Shown: positions 1 through 11,501 of the stretch, piece by piece
How positions within the stretch are numbered: the first letter of the stretch is position 1
Layout of the letters: every line of letters starts with the position of its first letter
Assembly (NCBI RefSeq): GCF_026212465.1
Contig: NC_080050.1
Coordinates: forward strand, 5,240,084-5,304,083
Direction of reading: 5' to 3'
Length of the DNA stretch: 64,000 nt
DNA from: Amaranthus tricolor
Taxonomy: Eukaryota > Streptophyta > Magnoliopsida > Caryophyllales > Amaranthaceae
Made by a program: the position numbers and the translations under genes
Notes under the pieces: model-generated
Database searches by the model: none
What the model saw: only the letters and a program-made list of their open reading frames with translations
Told to the model about the DNA's origin: nothing

Positions 1-169
1 GCGCATGAAGTAGCTCAAACTTGGTTTGTTTTGCACGAAACATGGCACCCAACACTATTTGGTATATAATATTATGTTGAAGTGGTTAGAATTTAGAATC
101 ATATTCATATGCTAGAAATTACATGTTAATTTGCGATTTTATATGTTTTTAAGCGTTTTTGGCTCTTTT
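1..169 (+). repeat. Monomer type A (first of the 8-mer)
   Basis: Reference copy of type A. Its diagnostic bases are CACCCAACAC in place of CACACAACAC, TATAATATTATGTTG, GAATTTAGAATC and TTACATGTTAATTTGCG. It opens each 8-mer HOR. In units from 8118 onward many A copies read TTGGCTGTTTTGC, with a short deletion, instead of TTGGTTTGTTTTGC. Confidence 0.9.
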
Positions 170-337
170 GCGCATAAAGTAGCTCAAACTTGGTTTGTTT
201 TGCACGAAACATGGCACACAACACTATTTGGTATATACTATTGTGTTGAATTGTTAGAATTGAAAATCATATTCATATGCTAGATATTGCGTGTTAAGTT
301 TCGATTTTATGGGTTTTTAAGCGTTTTTGACACTTTT
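170..337 (+). repeat. Monomer type B
   Basis: Reference copy of type B, recognised by GGCTCTTTTGCGC at its border, GAAACATGGCACACAAC, TATACTATTGTGTTG and ATTGCGTGTTAAGTTTCG. Copies after about 10.4 kb read GAGATTGCG instead of GATATTGCG. Confidence 0.9.
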
Positions 338-509
338 GCGCATGAAGTAGCTCAAACTTGGTTTGTTTGCATGAAACTTGGAACACAACACTATTTGGTA
401 TATATTATTTTGTTGAAGTGGTAAGAATTGAAAATCATATTCATATGCTAAAAATCACGTGTTAATTAAGTTCAGATTTTAATATTTTTTAAGCGTTTTT
501 GGTACTTTT
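338..509 (+). repeat. Monomer type C
   Basis: Reference copy of type C, recognised by TGCATGAAACTTGGAACAC, GTGGTAAGAATTG and CTAAAAATCACGTG followed by TTAATTAAG, a short insertion. The CACGTG palindrome is special to this type. It is the longest of the eight types in most units (about 172 bp) and is missing from the unit at 11502-12683. Confidence 0.9.
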
Positions 510-678
510 GCGCATAAAGTTGTTCAAACGTGGTTTGTTTTGTACGAAACTTGGCACACAAAACTATTTTGTATATATTATTTTGTTGAAGTGGTTAGAA
601 TTGAAAATCATATTCATATGATAGAAGTTACGTGTTAAGTTGCGATTTTATGGGTTTTTAAGTATTTTTTGGATTTTT
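510..678 (+). repeat. Monomer type D
   Basis: Reference copy of type D: GTGGTTTGTTTTGTACG, CACACAAAACTATTTTGTA and GATAGAAGTTACG, ending AAGTATTTTTTGGATTTTTT. The end runs into the unusual TCCAATAAAG border of type E. Confidence 0.9.
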
Positions 679-847
679 TCCAATAAAGTAGCTCAAACTT
701 GGTTTGTTATGCACGAAACGTTGCACACAACACTATTTGGTATATATGATTGTGTTAAAGTTGTTAAAATTGAAAATCATATTCATATGCTAGAAATTAC
801 GTGTTAAGTTGCGATTTTAAGGGTTTTTAAGCGTTTTTGGTACTTTT
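679..847 (+). repeat. Monomer type E
   Basis: Reference copy of type E: border TCCAATAAAG instead of GCGCATAAAG, GTTATGCACGAAACGTTGC, TATATGATTGTGTTAAAG and TTGTTAAAATTG. The right-array alpha type (GCAATGTTTCGTGC) looks closest to E among the left types, judged by the shared GAAAC-TTGC core. Confidence 0.88.
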
Positions 848-1017
848 GCGCATAAAGTAGCTCAAACATTGTTTCTTTTGAACGAAACTTGGCACACTAA
901 ACTATTTGGTATATACTATTGTGTTGAAGTGGTTAGAATTCAAAATCATATTCATATGCTAGAAATTACGTGTTAAGTTGCGATTTTATGGTTTTTTTAG
1001 GCGTTTTTGACACTTTT
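848..1017 (+). repeat. Monomer type F (carries GAATTC)
   Basis: Reference copy of type F: CAAACATTGTTTCTTTTG, GAACGAAACTTGGCACACT, AAACTATTTGG and TTAGAATTCAAAATC. GAATTC occurs once per 8-mer because of this monomer, which gives a natural 1.35-kb landmark in the left array. Confidence 0.9.
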
Positions 1018-1184
1018 GTGCATAAAGTAGCTCAAACATGGTTTGTTTCGCGCGAAACATGGCACAAACACTATTTGGTATATATTATTGTGTTGAAGTG
1101 GTCAGAATTGAAAATCATATTCACATGCTAAAAATTACGTGTTAAGTTGCGATTTTATGGATTTTTAAGCGTTTTGGCACTTTT
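1018..1184 (+). repeat. Monomer type G (carries CG-rich palindrome)
   Basis: Reference copy of type G: border TTTTGTGCATAAAG, the perfect palindrome GTTTCGCGCGAAAC at 1045-1058, GGCACAAACACTATTTGG (one CA shorter than other types), GTGGTCAGAATTG and CACATGCT. It is the shortest type in most units (about 167 bp). Confidence 0.9.
1045..1058. other. 14-bp perfect palindrome in type G
   Basis: GTTTCGCGCGAAAC equals its own reverse complement. All other types have the imperfect form GTTTTGCACGAAAC at this place. The palindrome recurs once per HOR in type G, for example at about 2399, 3748, 5105 and 7809. It concentrates three CpG in an otherwise CpG-poor monomer. A few type G copies, such as the one near 28315, have GTTTTGCGCGAAAC instead. 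Confidence 0.85.
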
Positions 1185-1354
1185 GTGCATAAAGTAGCTC
1201 AAACTTTGTTTGTTTTGCACGAAATTTTTCACACAACACTATTTGGTATATATTATTTTTTTGAAGTGGTTATCATTGAAAATCATATTCATATGATAGA
1301 AATTACGTGTTAAGTAGCGATTTTATGGGTTTTTTAAGCGTTTTTGGCACTTTT
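1185..1354 (+). repeat. Monomer type H (last of the 8-mer)
   Basis: Reference copy of type H: CAAACTTTGTTTG, CACGAAATTTTTCACAC, GTGGTTATCATTG and GTTAAGTAGCG at the end. Later copies read TATTTTTTAGAAGTGG where this one has TATTTTTTTGAAGTGG. Confidence 0.9.
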
Positions 1355-2705
1355 GCGCATGAAGTAGCTCAAACTTGGTTTGTTTTGCACGAAACATGGC
1401 ACCCAACACTATTTGGTATATAATATTATGTTGAAGTGGTTAGAATTTAGAATCATATTCATATGCTAGAAATTACATGTTAATTTGCGATTTTATATGT
1501 TTTTAAGCGTTTTTGGCTCTTTTGCGCATAAAGTAGCTCAAACTTGGTTTGTTTTGCACGAAACATGGCACACAACACTATTTGGTATATACTATTGTGT
1601 TGAATTGTTAGAATTGAAAATCATATTCATATGCTAGATATTGCGTGTTAAGTTTTGATTTTATGGGTTTTTAAGCGTTTTTGACACTTTTGCGCATAAA
1701 GTAGCTCAAACTTGGTTTGTTTTGCATGAAACTTGGAACACAACACTATTTGGTATATATTATTTTGTTGAAGTGGTAAGAATTGAAAATCATATTCATA
1801 TGCTAAAAATCACGTGTTAATTAAGTTGAGATTTTAATATTTTTTAAGCGTTTTTGGTACTTTTGCGCATAAAGTTGCTCAAACGTGGTTTGTTTTGTAC
1901 GAAACTTGGCACACAAAACTATTTTGTATATATTATTTTGTTGAAGTGGTTAGAATTGAAAATCATATTCATATGATAGAAGTTACGTGTTAAGTTGCGA
2001 TTTTATGGGTTTTTAAGTATTTTTTGGATTTTTTCCAATAAAGTAGCTCAAACTTGGTTTGTTATGCACGAAACGTTGCACACAACACTATTTGGTATAT
2101 ATGATTGTGTTAAAGTTGTTAAAATTGAAAATCATATTCATATGCTAGAAATTACGTTTTAAGTTGCAATTTTAAGGGTTTTTAAGCGTTTTTGGTACTT
2201 TTGCGCATAAAGTAGCTCAAACATTGTTTCTTTTGAACGAAACTTGGCACACTAAACTATTTGGTATATACTATTGTGTTGAAGTGGTTAGAATTCAAAA
2301 TCATAATCATATGCTAGAAATTACGTGTTAAGTTGCGATTTTATGGTTTTTTAAGCGTTTTTGACACTTTTGTGCATAAAGTAGCTCATACTTGGTTTGT
2401 TTCGCGCGAAACATGGCACAAACACTATTTGGTATATATTATTGTGTTGAAGTGGTCAGAATTGAAATTCATATTCACATGCTAGAAATTACGTGTTAAG
2501 TTGCGATTTTATGGATTTTTAAGCGTTTTGGCACTTTTGTGCATAAAGTAGCTCAAACTTTGTTTGTTTTGCACGGAATTTTTCACACAACACTATTTGG
2601 TATATATTATTTTTTTGAAGTGGTTATCATTGAAAATCATATTCATATGATAGAAATTACGTGTTAAGTAGCGATTTTATGGGTTTTTAAGCGTTTTTGG
2701 CACTT
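1355..2705 (+). repeat. 8-mer HOR, unit L2
   Basis: A to H, 1351 bp. Private variants are CATAATCATATG at 2302, CACGGAATTTTT near 2572 and a 4-base loss just before the next unit (GGCACTTGCGC at 2699). All three recur exactly 4058 bases on, in unit L5. Confidence 0.92.
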
Positions 2706-4058
2706 GCGCATGAAGTAGCTCAAACTTGGTTTGTTTTGCACGAAACTTGGCACCCAACACTATTTAGTATATAATATTATGTTGAAGTGGTTAGAATTTA
2801 GAATCATATTCATATGCTAGAAATTACATGTTAATTTGCGATTTTATATGTTTTTAAGCGTTTTTGGCTCTTTTGCGCATAAAGTAGCTCAAACTTGGTT
2901 TGTTTTGCACGAAACATGGCACACAACACTATTTGGTATATACTATTGTGTTGAATTGTTAGAATTGAAAATCATATTCATATGCTAGATATTGCGTGTT
3001 AAGTTTCGATTTTATGGGTTTTTAAGCGTTTTTGACACTTTTGCGCATGAAGTAGCTCAAACTTGGTTTGTTTTGCATGAAACTTGGAACACAACACTAT
3101 TTGGTATATATTATTTTGTTAAAGTGGTAAGAATTGAAAATCATATTCATATGCTAAAAATCACGTGTTAATTAAGTTCAGATTTTAATATTTTTTAAGC
3201 GTTTTTGGTACTTTTGCGCATAAAGTTGCTCAAACGTGGTTTGTTTTGTACGAAACTTGGCACACAAAACTATTTTGTATATATTATTTTGTTGAAGTGG
3301 TTAGAATTGAAAATCATATTCATATGATAGAAGTTACGTGTTAAGTTGCGATTTTATGGGTTTTTAAGTATTTTTTGGATTTTTTCCAATAAAGTAGCTC
3401 AAACTTGGTTTGTTATGCACGAAACGTTGCACACAACACTATTTGGTATATATGATTGTGTTAAAGTTGTTAAAATTGAAAATCATATTCATATGCTAGA
3501 AATTACGTGTTAAGTTGCGATTTTAAGGGTTTTTAAGCGTTTTTGGTACTTTTGCGCATAAAGTAGCTCAAACATTGTTTCTTTTGAACGAAACTTGGCA
3601 CACTAAACTATTTGGTAGATACTATTGTGTTGAAGTGGTTAGAATTCAAAATCATATTCATATGCTAGAAATTACGTGTTAAGTTGCGATTTTATGGTTT
3701 TTTAGGCGTTTTTGACACTTTTGTGCATAAAGTAGCTCAAACACGGTTTGTTTCGCGCGAAACATGGCACAAACACTATTTGGTATATATTATTGTGTTG
3801 AAGTGGTCAGAATTGAAAATCATATTCACATGCTAAAAATTACGTGTTAAGTTGCGATTTTATGGATTTTTAAGCGTTTTGGCACTTTTGTGCATAAAGT
3901 AGCTCAAACTTTGTTTGTTTTGCACGAAATTTTTCACACAACACTATTTGGTATATATTATTTTTTTGAAGTGGTTATCATTGAAAATCATATTCATATG
4001 ATAGAAATTACGTGTTAAGTAGCGATTTTATGGGTTTTTAAGCGTTTTTGGCACTTTT
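2706..4058 (+). repeat. 8-mer HOR, unit L3
   Basis: A to H, 1353 bp. Its C monomer has TTTTGTTAAAGTGG near 3116, which it shares with unit L7 and not with its neighbours. This implies exchange between units four HORs apart. Confidence 0.92.
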
Positions 4059-5412
4059 GCGCATGAAGTAGCTCAAACTTGGTTTGTTTTGCACGAAACA
4101 TGGCACCCAACACTATTTGGTATATAATATTATGTTGAAGTGGTTAGAATTTAGAATCATATTCATATGCTAGAAATTACATGTTAATTTGCGATTTTAT
4201 ATGTTTTTAAGCGTTTTTGGCTCTTTTGCGCATAAAGTAGCTCAAACTTGGTTTGTTTTGCACGAAACATGGCACACAACACTATTTGGTATATACTATT
4301 GTGTTGAATTGTTAGAATTGAAAATCATATTCATATGCTAGATATTGCGTGTTAAGTTTCGATTTTATGGGTTTTTAAGCGTTTTTGACACTTTTGCGCA
4401 TGAAGTAGCTCAAACTTGGTTTGTTTTGCATGAAACTTGGAACACAACACTATTTGGTATATATTATTTTGTTGAAGTGGTAAGAATTGAAAATCATATT
4501 CATATGCTAAAAATCACGTGTTAATTAAGTTCAGATTTTAATATTTTTTAAGCGTTTTTGGTACTTTTGCGCATAAAGTTGTTCAAACGTGGTTTGTTTT
4601 GTACGAAACTTGGCACACAAAACTATTTTGTATATATTATTTTGTTGAAGTGGTTAGAATTGAAAATCATATTCATATGATAGAAGTTACGTGTTAAGTT
4701 GCGATTTTATGGGTTTTTAAGTATTTTTTGGATTTTTTCCAATAAAGTAGCTCAAACTTGGTTTGTTATGCACGAAACGTTGCACACAACACTATTTGGT
4801 ATATATGATTGTGTTAAAGTTGTTAAAATTGAAAATCATATTCATATGCTAGAAATTACGTGTTAAGTTGCGATTTTAAGGGTTTTTAAGCGTTTTTGGT
4901 ACTTTTGCGCATAAAGTAGCTCAAACATTGTTTCTTTTGAACGAAACTTGGCACACTAAACTATTTGGTATATACTATTGTGTTGAAGTGGTTAGAATTC
5001 AAAATCATATTCATATGCTAGAAATTACGTGTTAAGTTGCGATTTTATGGTTTTTTTAGGCGTTTTTGACACTTTTGTGCATAAAGTAGCTCAAACATGG
5101 TTTGTTTCGCGCGAAACATGGCACAAACACTATTTGGTATATATTATTGTGTTGAAGTGGTCAGAATTGAAAATCATATTCACATGCTAAAAATTACGTG
5201 TTAAGTTGCGATTTTATGGATTTTTAAGCGTTTTGGCACTTTTGTGCATAAAGTAGCTCAAACTTTGTTTGTTTTGCACGAAATTTTTCACACAACACTA
5301 TTTGGTATATATTATTTTTTTGAAGTGGTTATCATTGAAAATCATATTCATATGATAGAAATTACGTGTTAAGTAGCGATTTTATGGGTTTTTAAGCGTT
5401 TTTGGCACTTTT
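4059..5412 (+). repeat. 8-mer HOR, unit L4
   Basis: A to H, 1354 bp. It closely resembles L1, sharing GTTGTTCAAACGTGG in type D and the TTTTTTTAGGCG run in type F. Confidence 0.92.
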
Positions 5413-6763
5413 GCGCATGAAGTAGCTCAAACTTGGTTTGTTTTGCACGAAACATGGCACCCAACACTATTTGGTATATAATATTATGTTGAAGTGGTTA
5501 GAATTTAGAATCATATTCATATGCTAGAAATTACATGTTAATTTGCGATTTTATATGTTTTTAAGCGTTTTTGGCTCTTTTGCGCATAAAGTAGCTCAAA
5601 CTTGGTTTGTTTTGCACGAAACATGGCACACAACACTATTTGGTATATACTATTGTGTTGAATTGTTAGAATTGAAAATCATATTCATATGCTAGATATT
5701 GCGTTTTAAGTTTCGATTTTATGGGTTTTTAAGCGTTTTTGACACTTTTGCGCATGAATTAGCTCAAACTTGGTTTGTTTTGCATGAAACTTGGAACACA
5801 ACACTATTTGGTATATATTATTTTGTTGAAGTGGTAAGAATTGAAAATCATATTCATATGCTAAAAATCACGTGTTAATTAAGTTCAGATTTTAATATTT
5901 TTTAAGCGTTTTTGGTACTTTTGCGCATAAAGTTGTTCAAACGTGGTTTGTTTTGTACGAAACTTGGCACACAAAACTATTTTGTATATATTATTTTGTT
6001 GAAGTGGTTAGAATTGAAAATCATATTCATATGATAGAAGTTACGTGTTAAGTTGCGATTTTATGGGTTTTTAAGTATTTTTTGGATTTTTTCCAATAAA
6101 GTAGCTCAAACTTGGTTTGTTATGCACGAAACGTTGCACACAACACTATTTGGTATATATGATTGTGTTAAAGTTGTTAAAATTGAAAATCATATTCATA
6201 TGCTAGAAATTACGTGTTAAGTTGCGATTTTAAGGGTTTTTAAGCGCTTTTGGTACTTTTGCGCACAAAGTAGCTCAAACATTGTTTCTTTTGAACGAAA
6301 CTTGGCACACTAAACTATGTGGTATATACTATTGTGTTGAAGTGGTTAGAATTCAAAATCATAATCATATGCTAGAAATTACGTGTTAAGTTGCGATTTT
6401 ATGGTTTTTTAAGCGTTTTTGACACTTTTGTGCATAAAGTAGCTCAAACTTGGTTTGTTTCGCGCGAAACATGGCACAAACACTATTTGGTATATATTAT
6501 TGTGTTGAAGTGGTCAGAATTGAAATTCATATTCACATGCTAGAAATTACGTGTTATGTTGCGATTTTATAGATTTTTAAGCGTTTTGGCACTTTTGTGC
6601 ATAAAGTAGCTCAAACTTTGTTTGTTTTGCACGGAATTTTTCACACAACACTATTTGGTATATATTATTTTTTTGAAGTGGTTATCATTGAAAATCATAT
6701 TCATATGATAGAAATTACGTGTTAAGTAGCGATTTTATGGGTTTTTAAGCGTTTTTGGCACTT
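5413..6763 (+). repeat. 8-mer HOR, unit L5
   Basis: A to H, 1351 bp. Its first half (GTTGTTCAAACG and GTTCAGATTTT in D and C) is like L1/L4. From type F onward it is like L2, sharing three private variants at a 4058-base offset. It is a mosaic unit. Confidence 0.92.
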
Positions 6764-8117
6764 GCGCATGAAGTAGCTCAAACTTGGTTTGTTTTGCACG
6801 AAACTTGGCACCCAACACTATTTGGTATATAATATTATGTTGAAGTGGTTAGAATTTAGAATCATATTCATATGCTAGAAATTACATGTTAATTTGCGAT
6901 TTTATATGTTTTTAAGCGTTTTTGGCTCTTTTGCGCATAAAGTAGCTCAAACTTGGTTTGTTTTGCACGAAACATGGCACACAACACTATTTGGTATATA
7001 CTATTGTGTTGAATTGTTAGAATTGAAAATCATATTCATATGCTAGATATTGCGTGTTAAGTTTCGATTTTATGGGTTTTTAAGCGTTTTTGATACTTTT
7101 GCGCATAAAGTAGCTCAAACTTGGTTTGTTTTGCATGAAACTTGGAACACAACACTATTTGGTATATATTATTTTGTTGAAGTGGTAAGAATTGAAAATC
7201 ATATTCACATGCTAAAAATCACGTGTTAATTAAGTTGAGATTTTAATATTTTTTAAGCGTTTTTTGTACTTTTGCGCATAAAGTTGCTCAAACGTGGTTT
7301 TTTTTTGTACGAAACTTGGCACACAAAACTATTTTGTATATATTATTTTGTTGAAGTGGTTAGAATTGAAAATCATATTCATATGATAGAAGTTACGTGT
7401 TAAGTTGCGATTTTATGGGTTTTTAAGTATTTTTTGGATTTTTTCCAATAAAGTAGCTCAAACTTGGTTTGTTATGCACGAAACGTTGCACACAACACTA
7501 TTTGGTATATATGATTGTGTTAAAGTTGTTAAAATTGAAAATCATATTCATATGCTAGAAATTACGTGTTAAGTTGCGATTTTAAGGGTTTTTAAGCGTT
7601 TTTGGTACTTTTGCGCATAAAGTAGCTCAAACATTGTTTCTTTTGAACGAAACTTGACACACTAAACTATTTGGTATATACTATTGTGTTGAAGTGGTTA
7701 GAATTCAAAATCATATTCATATGCTAGAAATTACGTGTTAAGTTGCGATTTTATGGTTTTTTAAGCGTTTTTGACACTTTTGTGCATAAAGTAGCTCAAA
7801 CATGGTTTGTTTCGCGCGAAACATGGCACAAACACTATTTGGTATATATTATTGTGTTGAAGTGGTCAGAATTGAAAATCATATTCACATGCTAGAAATT
7901 ACGTGTTAAGTTGCGATTTTATGGATTTTTAAGCGTTTTGGCACTTTTGTGCATAAAGTAGCTCAAACTTTGTTTGTTTTGCACGAAATTTTTCACACAA
8001 CACTATTTGGTATATATTATTTTTTAGAAGTGGTTATCATTGAAAATCATATTCATATGATAGAAATTACTTGTTAAGTAGCGATTTTATGGGTTTTTAA
8101 GCGTTTTTGGCACTTTT
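6764..8117 (+). repeat. 8-mer HOR, unit L6
   Basis: A to H, 1354 bp. Type D starts with a run of eight T near 7300. The final H monomer has TTTTTTAGAAG and ATTACTTGTTAAG, variants otherwise seen at the end of the unit at 11502-12683. Confidence 0.92.
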
Positions 8118-9471
8118 GCGCATAAAGTAGCTCAAACTTGGCTGTTTTGCACGAAACTTGGAACCCAACACTATTTGGTATATAATATTATGTTGAAGCG
8201 GTTAGAATTTAGAATCATATTCATATGCTAGAAATTACATGTTAATTTGCGATTTTATAGGTTTTTAAGCGTTTTTGGCTCTTTTGCGCATAAAGTAGCT
8301 CAAACTTGGTTTGTTTTGCACGAAACATGGCACACAACACTATTTGGTATATACTATTGTGTTGAATTGTTAGAATTGAAAATCATATTCATATGCTAGA
8401 TATTGCGTGTTAAGTTTCGATTTTATGGGTTTTTAAGCGTTTTTGACACTTTTGCGCATGAAGTAGCTCAAACTTGGTTTGTTTTGCATGAAACTTGGAA
8501 CACAACACTATTTGGTATATATTATTTTGTTAAAGTGGTAAGAATTGAAAATCATATTCATATGCTAAAAATCACGTGTTAATTAAGTTCAGATTTTAAT
8601 ATTTTTTAAGCGTTTTTGGTACTTTTGCGCATAAAGTTGCTCAAACGTGGTTTGTTTTGTACGAAACTTGGCACACAAAACTATTTTGTATATATTATTT
8701 TGTTGAAGTGGTTAGAATTGAAAATCATATTCATATGATAGAAGTTACGTGTTAAGTTGCGATTTTATAGGTTTTTAAGTATTTTTTGGATTTTTTCCAA
8801 TAAAGTAGCTCAAACTTGGTTTGTTATGCACGAAACGTTGCACACAACACTATTTGGTATATATGATTGTGTTAAAGTTGTTAAAATTGAAAATCATATT
8901 CATATGCTAGAAATTACGTGTTAAGTTGCGATTTTAAGGGTTTTTTAAGCGTTTTTGGTACTTTTGCGCATAAAGTAGCTCAAACATTGTTTCTTTTGAA
9001 CGAAACTTGGCACACTAAACTATTTGGTATATACTATTGTGTTGAAGTGGTTAGAATTCAAAATCATATTCATATGCTAGAAATTACGTGTTAAGTTGCG
9101 ATTTTATGGTTTTTTTAGGCGTTTTTGACACTTTTGTGCATAAAGTAGCTCAAACATGGTTTGTTTCGCGCGAAACATGGCACAAACACTATTTGGTATA
9201 TATTATTGTGTTGAAGTGGTCAGAATTGAAAATCATATTCACATGCTAGAAATTACGTGTTAAGTTGCGATTTTATGGATTTTTAAGCGTTTTGGCACTT
9301 TTGTGCATAAAGTAGCTCAAACTTTGTTTGTTTTGCACGGAATTTTTCACACAACACTATTTGCTATATATTATTTTTTTGAAGTGGTTATCATTGAAAA
9401 TCATATTCATATGATAGAAATTACGTGTTAAGTAGCGATTTTATGGGTTTTTAAGCGTTTTTGGCACTTTT
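8118..9471 (+). repeat. 8-mer HOR, unit L7
   Basis: A to H, 1354 bp. Its A monomer (GGCTGTTTTGC, GGAACCCAACAC, GAAGCGG) is of the later-array kind and matches 12684 onward. Types B to H are of the early-array kind. Confidence 0.92.
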
Positions 9472-11501
9472 GCGCATGAAGTAGCTCAAACTTGGTTTGT
9501 TTTGCACGAAACATGGCACCCAACACTATTTGGTATATAATATTATGTTGAAGTGGTTAGAATTTAGAATCATATTCATATGCTAGAAATTACATGTTAA
9601 TTTGCGATTTTATAGGTTTTTAAGCGTTTTTGGCTCTTTTGCGCATAAAGTAGCTCAAACTTGGTTTGTTTTGCACGAAACATGGCACACAACACTATTT
9701 GGTATATACTATTGTGTTGAATTGTTAGAATTGAAAATCATATTCATATGCTAGATATTGCGTGTTAAGTTTCGATTTTATGGGTTTTTAAGCGTTTTTG
9801 ACACTTTTGCGCATAAAGTAGCTCAAACTTGGTTTGTTTTGCATGAAACTTGGAACACAACACTATTTGGTATATATTATTTTGTTGAAGTGGTAAGAAT
9901 TGAAAATCATATTCATATGCTAAAAATCACGTGTTAATTAAGTTGAGATTTTAATATTTTTTAAGCGTTTTTGGTACTTTTGCGCATAAAGTTGCTCAAA
10001 CGTGGTTTGTTTTGTACGAAACTTGGCACACAAAACTATTTTGTATATATTATTTTGTTGAAGTGGTTAGAATTGAAAATAATATTCATATGATAGAAGT
10101 TACGTGTTAAGTTGCGATTTTATGGGTTTTTAAGTATTTTTTGGATTTTTTCCAATAAAGTAGCTCAAACTTGGTTTGTTATGCACGAAACGTTGCACAC
10201 AACACTATTTGGTATATATGATTGTGTTAAAGTTGTTAAAATTGAAAATCATATTCATATGCTAGAAATTACGTGTTAAGTTGCGATTTTAAGGGTTTTT
10301 AAGCGTTTTTGGTACTTTTGCGCATAAAGTAGCTCAAACATTGTTTCTTTTGAACGAAACTTGGCATACTAAACTATTTGGTATATACTATTGTGTTGAA
10401 CTGGTTAGAATTGAAAATCATATTCATATGCTAGAGATTGCGTGTTAAGTTTCGATTTTATGGGCTTTTAAGCGTTTTTGACACTTTTGCGCATAAAGTA
10501 GCTCAAACGTGGTTTGTTTTGTACGAAATATGGCACACAAAACTATTTCGTATATATTATTGTTTTGAAGTGGTTAGAATTTAAAATCATATTGATATGA
10601 TAGAAATTACGTGTTAAGTTGCGATTTTAAGGGTTTTTTAATATTTTTTGGATTTTTTCCAATAAAGTAGCTCAAACTTGGTTTGTTATGCACGAAACGT
10701 TGCACACAACACTATTTGGTATATATGATTGTGTTAAAGTTGTTAAAATTGAAAATTATATTCATATGCTAGAAATTACGTGTTAAGTTTCGATTTTAAA
10801 GGTTTTTAAGCGTTTTTGGTACTTTTGCGCATAAAGTAGCTCAAACATTGTTTCTTTTGAACGAAACTTGGCACACTAAACTATTTGGTATATATTATTG
10901 TGTTGAAGTGGTTAGAATTCAAAATCATATTCATATGCTAGAAATTACGTGTTAAGTTGCGATTTTATGGTTTTTTAAGAGTTTTTGACACTTTTGTGCA
11001 TAAAGTAGCTCAAACTTGGTTTGTTTCGCGCGAAACATGGCACAAACACTATTTGGTATATATTATTGTGTTGAAGTGGTCAGAATTGAAAATCATATTC
11101 ACATGCTAGAAATTACGTGTTAAGTTGCGATTTTATGGATTTTTTAAGCGTTTTGGCACTTTTGTGCATAAAGTAGCTCAAACTTTGTTTGTTTTGCACG
11201 AAATTTTTCACACAACACTATTTGGTATATATTATTTTTTAGAAGTGGTTATCATTGAAAATCATATTCATATGATAGAAATTACGTGTTAAGTAGCGAT
11301 TTTATGGGTTTTTAAGCGTTTTTGGCACTTTTGCGCATAAAGTAGCTCAAACTTGGTTTGTTTTGCACGAAATTTTTCACACAACACTATTTGGTATATA
11401 TTATTTTTTAGAAGTGGTCATCATTGAAAATCATATTTATATGATAGAAATTACGTGTTAAGTAGCGATTTTATGGGTTTTTAAGCGTTTTTGGCACTTT
11501 T
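9472..11501 (+). repeat. Irregular 12-monomer block with hybrid monomers
   Basis: Monomers begin near 9472, 9641, 9809, 9982, 10151, 10320, 10489, 10658, 10827, 10996, 11164 and 11333. The order is A B C D E, then an F/B hybrid, then D E F G H and an A/H hybrid. The F/B hybrid (10320-10488) starts as F (CATTGTTTCTTTTGAACG) and ends as B (GAACTGGTTAG, GAGATTGCG). The A/H hybrid (11333-11501) starts as A and takes H sequence from CACGAAATTTTTC. The block separates the early and late 8-mer populations and is best explained by two unequal exchanges. Confidence 0.85.

Larger units (their letters stand above)
1..1354 (+). repeat. 8-mer HOR, unit L1
   Basis: Order A-B-C-D-E-F-G-H, 1354 bp. The next unit begins with the same A monomer at 1355. 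A one-T deletion is seen in the C monomer near 367 (GTTTGTTTGCATG). Confidence 0.93.

Noticed and set aside
338..509. CACGTG regulatory element (G-box/E-box) in type C
   Set aside because: One base away from the common ATTACGTGTT of other monomers. A chance palindrome with no promoter context.
659..690. AATAAA polyadenylation signal at the D/E border (TCCAATAAAG)
   Set aside because: It is a type-specific monomer variant that repeats each HOR, with no upstream gene.
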